A stretch of DNA of 25,955 bases from CALVUJ01 sp045128835 (GTDB taxonomy: Bacteria; Bacillota_I; Bacilli_A; RFN20; DUOF01): the NCBI GenBank assembly GCA_045128835.1, contig JBGVRX010000034.1:1-25955 (forward strand), given 5' to 3'. This document shows, piece after piece, positions 7,922-14,223 of the stretch; positions within the stretch are counted from its first letter, which is position 1, and every line of letters begins with the position of its first letter. The notes below the pieces were generated by a model. It saw nothing but the letters and a program-made list of their open reading frames with translations. It made no database searches and was not told the origin of the DNA. A program made the translations under genes and the position numbers.

Positions 7922-8527
7922 ATGTTTAAGTACACAAGAGCTGCGATAGATATCGTAGTAGAGGACATTAAAAGATATTGTAATATAGTTAAAAATGGAT
8001 CTATTATTTTTACACTTTTGTACTTTGTTTATGTTTTTTGTACAGGAAGTGGCAATTTGACAATTAATATTGTTTTAACAGCTTTATTTATTGTTTATAC
8101 GTTCTTGGATTTGATAACAAAAAACAAAGAACTTAAATCTTTAAAGAAATTTATTAAGAAAAGTTATACTTGGATTAAGTTTGTAACTAAGACATTTACT
8201 TTAGGTATAATTGTATATGGTGTTTATACTGCAACTACGCATGTTACTCCTTTTTCAATAATTCTAGTAACTTTAATGATTATTTTATGGGCTTTACAAT
8301 TATTATTTGAGATTGTTATTTCAATATTTGAAGATAAAAGAGATTTACTAGTCGCAGGATGGAGTAAAGATATAGAAAATCTTAAGAAGCCAGCGACTAC
8401 CGTTACTAATTTTATTAAAAAGGTTAAGGGCGAAGAAGTTGTTATTGAAGATGATAGTAATTCTAGAGAAATGAAAATTTTAGGAAAAAGAGTTGCTAAG
8501 AATAAAGAAAAGGCAACAAACAAATAA
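7922..8527 (+). CDS. Small integral membrane protein, four predicted helices, unknown function
   Basis: The protein has 201 residues from ATG 7922, chosen because the upstream ATG at 7892 sits inside the -10 element and ATGGGG lies about ten bases before 7922. Hydrophobic segments suitable for membrane helices are at about residues 27-44, 47-66, 90-106 and 110-136. A basic loop (about 67-89) separates the pairs, and the C-terminal tail (about 138-201) is charged and Lys-rich. There is no recognisable catalytic motif. The DUF523 gene begins 16 bases after its stop, so the two are probably co-transcribed. No specific function can be named. Confidence 0.75.
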   Translation: MFKYTRAAIDIVVEDIKRYCNIVKNGSIIFTLLYFVYVFCTGSGNLTINIVLTALFIVYTFLDLITKNKELKSLKKFIKKSYTWIKFVTKTFTLGIIVYGVYTATTHVTPFSIILVTLMIILWALQLLFEIVISIFEDKRDLLVAGWSKDIENLKKPATTVTNFIKKVKGEEVVIEDDSNSREMKILGKRVAKNKEKATNK

Positions 8528-8543
8528 TTTAAGGAGATTAAAA

Positions 8544-8978
8544 ATGGAAAAGGTTCTTGTTAGTGCTTGTTTAATAGGCAATAATTGCAAATACAATGGT
8601 AAAAACAATAAAAATGAAAAGATAATAGAGTTTTTAAAAGATAAAGAAGTTATTCTAGTGTGCCCAGAAGTAATGGGAGGATTATCTACTCCTAGACTTA
8701 AAAGTGAGATTTTAGTAAATAATAAAGAACTAAAAGTTATAAATGAAGAAGGAAAAGATGTTACTAATAACTTTACTGTAGGGGCTCAAATTGCTTTAAA
8801 AAGAGCAATAGCTAATAATGTTAAATTAGCTATATTAAAAGAAAAGAGTCCAAGTTGTGGGGTAAAGAGAATTTATAATGGTAATTTTGATGGAACACTA
8901 GTAGAAGGAAGTGGTGTTTTTGCTAGATTGCTAAAAGAAAACAGTATTGAAGTATTAACAGAGGAAGATTTTGAATAA
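8544..8978 (+). CDS. DUF523 family protein (TudS-like, possible Fe-S desulfidase)
   Basis: The protein has 144 residues from ATG 8544, set by AAGGAG at 8531. The reading frame extends further upstream only by overlapping the previous gene. DUF523 hallmarks are all present: SACLIG..CKYNG with Cys9 and Cys15, CPEVMGGLSTPR with Cys40, and LKEKSPSCG with Cys105 followed by YNG.F. In TudS, a member of this family, three conserved cysteines hold an iron-sulfur cluster that removes sulfur from thiouracil. Cys9, Cys40 and Cys105 are the natural equivalents here. The substrate in this organism is inferred only. It is likely co-transcribed with the membrane protein 16 bases upstream. Confidence 0.88.
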   Translation: MEKVLVSACLIGNNCKYNGKNNKNEKIIEFLKDKEVILVCPEVMGGLSTPRLKSEILVNNKELKVINEEGKDVTNNFTVGAQIALKRAIANNVKLAILKEKSPSCGVKRIYNGNFDGTLVEGSGVFARLLKENSIEVLTEEDFE

Positions 8979-9005
8979 TTTTATACCTTATAAAGTTATT
9001 AGCAA

Positions 9006-9034
9006 TTGACTTGTTTTTAAGATATTGATAAGAT
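9006..9034 (+). promoter_or_regulatory. Strong extended -10 promoter of alaS
   Basis: TTGACT (9006-9011), a 17-base spacer and TAAGAT (9029-9034) with TG at 9026-9027. No T-box or leader fold fits in the short 5' region, so alaS is not T-box controlled, unlike thrS. Confidence 0.75.
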
Positions 9035-9062
9035 TAATGGGTAAAAGAAATGGGGCATAAAT

Positions 9063-10826
9063 ATGTTAGATTTAAAAGAGAAATATTTAAAGTTTTTTGA
9101 GAGCAAAGGACATGTAGTGATCCCTTCAGCTTCAGTTATTCCTGAAAATGATCCTACTTGTTTATTCAATACAGCGGGTATGCAACCTTTAGTTCCTTAT
9201 TTAAAGGGGCAACCACATCCTCAAGGTACTAGACTTACAGATGTTCAAAAATGTGTTAGAACTAATGATTTAGATTCTGTAGGTGATAGTTATCACCATA
9301 CTTTCTTTGAAATGTTAGGTAACTGGTCATTAGGTGATTATTTTAAGAAAGAGTCTATTACTTGGAGTTTTGAATTATTAACTAAAGTTTTAGAAATTCC
9401 TTTAGAAAAGTTAGCTGTTACTGTATTTAGAGGTAATGAAATAGTTGCTAGAGATGAAGAAAGTGCTTCTATTTGGATGGGTTTAGGTGTAAGTAAAGAT
9501 AGAATTGCTTATTTAGGTGAAGAAGATAACTGGTGGCCAAATATGGAGATGCTAGGTCCTTGTGGTCCTGATACTGAAATCTTCTACTGGAGAAGTGATG
9601 AGGAAGCACCAAAAGTATTTGATCCAAGTGATAAGAGATGGGTTGAAATCTGGAATAATGTTTTCATGCAATATAATCACGCAGAAGGTGATGTTTTTGA
9701 ACCTTTAAAGAATAAGAATGTAGATACTGGTATGGGAGTAGAGAGAGTTACTGCTACTTTAGAGAATGTAGATGATAACTATTTAACTTCTATATTTAAA
9801 GATGTTATTGCTAAAATAGAAGAATTATCTGGTAAATCTTATAACGAAGAAGAAAATAAGGCTAGTATGAGAATTATTGCTGACCACTACAGAAGTGCTG
9901 TTATTATTTGTGGTGATGATGCTGGTATTAAACCTAGCAATACTGACCAAGGTTATATTGTAAGAAGATTAATTAGAAGAGCTATTAGACACGCTAGAAA
10001 ATTAAATATTGATATTAATGGTGATTTTGATCAAGTTATTGCTAAGATGTTCATTGATAAATATAAATCAACTTATAAAGAATTAGAAAGAAATGAAAGT
10101 ATTGTTCTTGAAGCATTAAAAGTAGAAAAAACTAAATTTGCTAGAACATTAGAAACTGGATTAAGAGAATTTGATAAGATTGTTGCTAGATTGAATGATA
10201 AGATTATTGACGCTACTAATGCTTTCAAATTATATGATACTTATGGATTCCCATTAGAGTTAACAGTAGAATTGGCTAATGAAGAAGGAATTAAAGTTGA
10301 TGAAGAAGGATTTAAAGCTAAATTTAAAGAACACCAAGAAAAATCAAGAGCAGGCGCTGCTGGTAAGTTTAAAGGTGGTTTAGCTGCTACTGGTGATTCA
10401 GAGACTAAATATCATACAGCAACTCACTTATTAAATGCTGCATTGAAAGTAGTATTAGGTGATCACGTGCATCAAAAAGGAAGTAACATTACTGCTGAAA
10501 GAATGCGTTTTGACTTCTCTCATGGTGCTAAGATGACTCCAGAAGAAGTTAAACAAGCAGAAGAATTAGTAAATAAATATATTGAAGCAGGTATTACAGT
10601 AGAAAAACTTGAAATGAGTAAAGAAGATGCTTTAAAAACTGGCGCAGAAGCTATGTTTATTGACAAATACGGTGATGTAGTAACAGTTTATAAGATTGGT
10701 GATGTATCTATAGAATTATGTGGTGGACCTCACGTTAGCAATACTAAAGAATTAGGTAAATTTAAAATTACTAAAGAAGAAGCTAGTAGCGCTGGCGTTA
10801 GAAGAATTAAAGCTATATTAGAATAA
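9063..10826 (+). CDS. alaS: Compact alanyl-tRNA synthetase (no beta-barrel, no C-Ala domain)
   Basis: This enzyme charges tRNA-Ala in the cytoplasm. It has 587 residues; typical bacterial AlaRS has about 875. The class II catalytic core is intact from the N-terminus (KYLKFFESKGH, LFNTAGMQPL, QKCVRTND, HHTFFEMLGNWS). The editing domain is complete: His451 and His455 (HTATH), Cys553 and His557 (CGGPH). Only about 20 residues (Gly-rich GKFKGG..) join the KEHQEKSRAG region to HTATH. In E. coli about 110 residues, including a beta-barrel domain, lie between the equivalent positions. The protein ends soon after the editing domain, so the C-Ala dimerisation/tRNA-binding domain is also missing. No frameshift is evident, and a clean terminator follows the stop. 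This is a genuinely short form, not a fragment. Confidence 0.95.
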   Translation: MLDLKEKYLKFFESKGHVVIPSASVIPENDPTCLFNTAGMQPLVPYLKGQPHPQGTRLTDVQKCVRTNDLDSVGDSYHHTFFEMLGNWSLGDYFKKESITWSFELLTKVLEIPLEKLAVTVFRGNEIVARDEESASIWMGLGVSKDRIAYLGEEDNWWPNMEMLGPCGPDTEIFYWRSDEEAPKVFDPSDKRWVEIWNNVFMQYNHAEGDVFEPLKNKNVDTGMGVERVTATLENVDDNYLTSIFKDVIAKIEELSGKSYNEEENKASMRIIADHYRSAVIICGDDAGIKPSNTDQGYIVRRLIRRAIRHARKLNIDINGDFDQVIAKMFIDKYKSTYKELERNESIVLEALKVEKTKFARTLETGLREFDKIVARLNDKIIDATNAFKLYDTYGFPLELTVELANEEGIKVDEEGFKAKFKEHQEKSRAGAAGKFKGGLAATGDSETKYHTATHLLNAALKVVLGDHVHQKGSNITAERMRFDFSHGAKMTPEEVKQAEELVNKYIEAGITVEKLEMSKEDALKTGAEAMFIDKYGDVVTVYKIGDVSIELCGGPHVSNTKELGKFKITKEEASSAGVRRIKAILE

Positions 10827-10848
10827 GGAAACGAAAGTTTCCTTTTTT
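10825..10848 (+). terminator. Intrinsic terminator after alaS
   Basis: AAGGAAAC, GAAA tetraloop, GTTTCCTT, then further T residues. The perfect stem begins within the stop codon. Confidence 0.9.
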
Positions 10849-10863
10849 ATTTATCAAATGTAT

Positions 10864-10891
10864 TTGGCAAAAAATGAGGCTATGCTAAACT
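10864..10891 (+). promoter_or_regulatory. Promoter of first Sel1-repeat gene
   Basis: TTGGCA (10864-10869), a 16-base spacer and TAAACT (10886-10891) with an extended TG at 10883-10884. GGAGG at 10913 serves the start at 10927. Confidence 0.55.
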
Positions 10892-10926
10892 GAATTTAGA
10901 AACAAGAAAGATGGAGGATGTAAAAT

Positions 10927-13900
10927 ATGAATTCAACGTATTTACAAGCAAGAGAAAAAATTTTCAATCGTCAATATAAAGAGGCTTGGGAATTATATGA
11001 AATAGGAGCAAAAGAAGGAGATCCTAAGTGTTGTTTTGGTATGGCTACTATGCTTATGGATGGTTTGTATGCACCAAAAAATACAGAAGCAGCGGATATG
11101 ATGTTTGATAAGTATGTTAATAGCATAAAAGATTTAGCGGATAATGGAGATTTATATGCAGCATATATAATGACTTTCTATTATCGTGGTGGATATGGAA
11201 GTACACCTAGAAATGATGATTTATACTTTAAGTATACTGAAATAGCTGCAAATGGGAAAATTTTTGCTGCTACATATAATTTAGCTACATGCTATAAAAA
11301 TGGTATTGGTGTTGCTCAATCATATGAAAAGTCTTTTATGTATTATAAAGTATTAGCAGATGTTGGTGATGCAGATTCTCAATTTCAAATAGCTTATTGC
11401 TATGACGTTGGTAGAGGAGTAGAAAAGTCTCTAGAAACAGCAGTTTATTGGTATATAAAAGCTGCAGAACAAGGTCATCCTTGGGCTCAATATAACTTAG
11501 CTTCTTGTTATAAAGAAGGAGCAGGTACAGAAAAATCTATAGAAAAAGCTATAGAATGGCTTGTTAAATCAGTAAATCAAGGATATCCTCCAGCTTTATA
11601 TGCTTTAGCAACTTGCTACCAAGATGGTGAAGGAGTAGAAAAATCTGATGAAAAGGCAGTTGAACTATATCAAAAGGCTGCAGAACAAGGTCATGTTAGA
11701 GCTCAATATGATTTAGCTCGTTGTTATGACTATGGAAGAGGAGTAGATAGATCTTTTGAAACAGCAGTTTATTGGTATACAAAAGCCGCAGAACAAGGGT
11801 TCTGTTATGCTCAAAGTGATTTAGGAAGTTGTTATGAAACTGGTGAAGGAGTAGAACAATCCTATGAAAAAGCCGTAGAGTGGTATACAAAAGCTGCAGA
11901 ACAAGGATTCCCTCGTGCTCAACATAACTTGGGTGTTTGTTATGAATATGGTAAAGGTGTGACTAAATCATATGAAAAAGCTTTTGAATATTATTTGAAA
12001 GCTGCAGAACAAGGTTATCCTGCTTCACAATATGGTGTTTTCCGTTTTTATGAAACTGGCGCTTCAGGAGAGAAATCTATAGAAAAATCAATGGAGTGGT
12101 TAAAGAAGGCGGCATTAAATGGTTACGCTGCTGCTCAAAGTGATTTAGGATATCGCTACGAGTTAGGTGAAGTTATAGAAAAATCGTATGAAAAAGCCGT
12201 AGAATGGTATACAAGATCAGCAACACTTGGATATTCTCGTGCTCAATATAATTTAGCGCTTTGCTATGAATATGGAAAAGGTGTAGAAAAATCACTAGAA
12301 AAAGCGATAGATTGGTATTTAAGAGCAGCAAATCAAGGACATCTTAATTCTATGTATTGTTTAGGAAAATGTTATGAGTATGGAACTGGCGTTGCTAAAT
12401 CCTATGAAAAAGCCTTTGAATATTATATGAAATCAGCAGAACAAGGTCTTCCTGGTTCACAATATTGTGTTGGTGTTTTCTATGAAAATGGACTTGCTGT
12501 AGAAAAATCAACTTCTAAAGCAATAGAATGGTATACAAAAGCCGCACTAAATGGAAATATGTTTGCTCAAAGCGACTTGGGTTATATTTATGAAAAAGGT
12601 CAAGGTGTAGAGCAATCTTATGAAAAAGCAGCAGAATTGTATGCAAAATCAGCAGAGCAAGGATATGCAAGAGGGCAATATAATTTAGCACTTTGTTATG
12701 AGCATGGTAGAGGTGTAGAACAATCAATGGAAAAGGCTGTAATGTGGTACATTAAAGCTGCAAATCAAGGTCACGCCACTTCATTACATAACCTAGGCGT
12801 TTGTTATGAATATGGAGATGGTATAGAAAAATCTATCGATAAGGCAGTAGAGTGTTACACTAAAGCTGTAGAACAAGGACATGCATCAGCACAATGCAAT
12901 TTAGGATATCTATATGAACATGGAAAAGGCGTAGAGAAATCTTATAAAAAAGCTGCGGAATTGTACGCAAAATCAGCAGATCAAGGATTCGCAAGGGCTC
13001 AATGTAATTTAGGTTATTTTTATGAATGGGGTTTAGGTCTAGAAAAATCACTAGAAAAAGCCGTTTATTGGTATACAAAGTCGGCAGAGCAAGGATTCGC
13101 AAGATCACAATGTAACTTAGGCCTTTGCTACGAGTATGGAAAAGGTGTAGAGAAATCAATTGAGAAGGCTGTAATGTGGTACATTAAATCAGCAGAACAA
13201 GGTTATGTAAATGCAATACATAACTTAGGTGTTTGTTATGAGTATGGTGAAGGTGTAGTGCAATCACTAGAAAAAGCGGTAGAATTGTATACAAAAGCCG
13301 CAGAAAGAGGACAATCTTTATCACAATGTAATTTAGGATTTTTATATGAATCTGGAAAAGGTGTAGAGAAATCATATGAAAAGGCGGTAGAATGGTATAC
13401 AAAGTCTGCAGAACAAGGAAATGCAAGAGCGCAATATAACTTAGGCCTTTGTTATGAGTATGGAAAAGGTGTAGCAAAATCTTATGAAAAAGCCTTTGAA
13501 TTATATAAAAAATCAGCAGAACAAGGGAATGTTTACTCTATACATAGCTTAGCAACTTGCTATGAAAAGGGTATAGGAGTAGAAAAATCACTAGAAAAAG
13601 CTATTGAACTATATACAAAAGCTGCAGAGCAAGGAAATGCAAGATCACAATGTAATTTAGGCTATCTTTATGATATTGGTTCAGGTGTTGCTAGGTCTCA
13701 AGAAAAAGCCGTAGAATGGTATACAAAATCAGCAGAACAAGGACTTGCAAGAGCACAATATAATTTGGCGCTTTGTTATTTAAGTGGGGACGGTATCGCT
13801 AAATCTAACACTAAAGCTATTTATTGGTTAGAAAAAGCGGCAGAACAAAAACAACCAAATGCCTTATATAAACTTTCGGTATTCTATAGAGAAGGGGAAG

Positions 13901-14106
13901 GAGTAAATCAATCTTATAAAAAAGCCTTTGAGTTGTGTATTGTGGCTGCTGAATTAAATGACGCTAATGCCCAACATTTTGTTGGCTGGTGTTATGAAAA
14001 AGGTGAAGGAACAGAGCAAGATTTACAAAAAGCTATTTACTGGTATAAAAAGGCAGCAGATAATGGTAATAAATCTGCAAAAGAAGCTTTAACAAGATTA
14101 AATTAA
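10927..14106 (+). CDS. Giant Sel1-like repeat (SLR) protein, 26 full units
   Basis: The protein has 1059 residues; ATG 10927 follows GGAGG. A divergent N-terminal cap (about 1-96) with no signal peptide or membrane helix is followed by 26 consecutive 36-residue Sel1-like repeats (97-1032) and a 27-residue closing half unit. The arithmetic 96 + 26x36 + 27 = 1059 is exact, so there is no insertion or deletion in the array. The unit consensus is roughly YEKAVEWYTKAAEQG, two variable residues, then AQ.NLG.CYE.G.GVEKS. Sel1/TPR-type solenoids act as protein-protein interaction scaffolds, so a cytoplasmic adaptor or scaffold is the sensible reading. The partner is unknown. A paralog with 21 units follows directly. 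Confidence 0.92.
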   Translation: MNSTYLQAREKIFNRQYKEAWELYEIGAKEGDPKCCFGMATMLMDGLYAPKNTEAADMMFDKYVNSIKDLADNGDLYAAYIMTFYYRGGYGSTPRNDDLYFKYTEIAANGKIFAATYNLATCYKNGIGVAQSYEKSFMYYKVLADVGDADSQFQIAYCYDVGRGVEKSLETAVYWYIKAAEQGHPWAQYNLASCYKEGAGTEKSIEKAIEWLVKSVNQGYPPALYALATCYQDGEGVEKSDEKAVELYQKAAEQGHVRAQYDLARCYDYGRGVDRSFETAVYWYTKAAEQGFCYAQSDLGSCYETGEGVEQSYEKAVEWYTKAAEQGFPRAQHNLGVCYEYGKGVTKSYEKAFEYYLKAAEQGYPASQYGVFRFYETGASGEKSIEKSMEWLKKAALNGYAAAQSDLGYRYELGEVIEKSYEKAVEWYTRSATLGYSRAQYNLALCYEYGKGVEKSLEKAIDWYLRAANQGHLNSMYCLGKCYEYGTGVAKSYEKAFEYYMKSAEQGLPGSQYCVGVFYENGLAVEKSTSKAIEWYTKAALNGNMFAQSDLGYIYEKGQGVEQSYEKAAELYAKSAEQGYARGQYNLALCYEHGRGVEQSMEKAVMWYIKAANQGHATSLHNLGVCYEYGDGIEKSIDKAVECYTKAVEQGHASAQCNLGYLYEHGKGVEKSYKKAAELYAKSADQGFARAQCNLGYFYEWGLGLEKSLEKAVYWYTKSAEQGFARSQCNLGLCYEYGKGVEKSIEKAVMWYIKSAEQGYVNAIHNLGVCYEYGEGVVQSLEKAVELYTKAAERGQSLSQCNLGFLYESGKGVEKSYEKAVEWYTKSAEQGNARAQYNLGLCYEYGKGVAKSYEKAFELYKKSAEQGNVYSIHSLATCYEKGIGVEKSLEKAIELYTKAAEQGNARSQCNLGYLYDIGSGVARSQEKAVEWYTKSAEQGLARAQYNLALCYLSGDGIAKSNTKAIYWLEKAAEQKQPNALYKLSVFYREGEGVNQSYKKAFELCIVAAELNDANAQHFVGWCYEKGEGTEQDLQKAIYWYKKAADNGNKSAKEALTRLN
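11215..14022 (+). repeat. 26 tandem 108-bp coding repeats (Sel1 units)
   Basis: The period is exactly 108 bases throughout. A second layer of period exists: units 8-11 (11971-12402) resemble units 12-15 (12403-12834) position by position, for example FEYY.K..EQG.P.SQY, AALNG..AQSDLGY, AQYNLALCYE and AANQGH. A shortened block recurs in units 19-21 and 22-24. Confidence 0.9.
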
Positions 14107-14119
14107 ATAAGGATAGAAG

Positions 14120-14146
14120 AGAGAATTTTTGTAAATTCTCTTTTTT
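14120..14146 (+). terminator. Intrinsic terminator after first Sel1-repeat gene
   Basis: AGAGAATTT (14120-14128), loop TTGT, AAATTCTCT (14133-14141), then five T. Confidence 0.85.
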
Positions 14147-14161
14147 ATTATCTAATTAGTA

Positions 14162-14188
14162 TTGGTATATATATTAATATGTTAGACT
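14162..14188 (+). promoter_or_regulatory. Possible promoter of second Sel1-repeat gene
   Basis: TTGGTA (14162-14167), a 15-base spacer and TAGACT (14183-14188) with TG at 14180-14181. The arrangement parallels the promoter of the first paralog, but the spacer is short. GGAGG at 14210 serves ATG 14224. Confidence 0.4.
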
Positions 14189-14223
14189 TAAGGTAAGAAT
14201 AAACTAAACGGAGGATATGTAAT

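Noticed and set aside
9063..10826. alaS as a pseudogene truncated by frameshift
   Set aside because: The editing domain is complete, a clean stop is followed at once by a terminator, and no further AlaRS-like sequence appears downstream.
10927..11010. Signal peptide on the Sel1 proteins
   Set aside because: The N-termini are charged (QAREKIF, QARREFSKREYKK) with no hydrophobic core.
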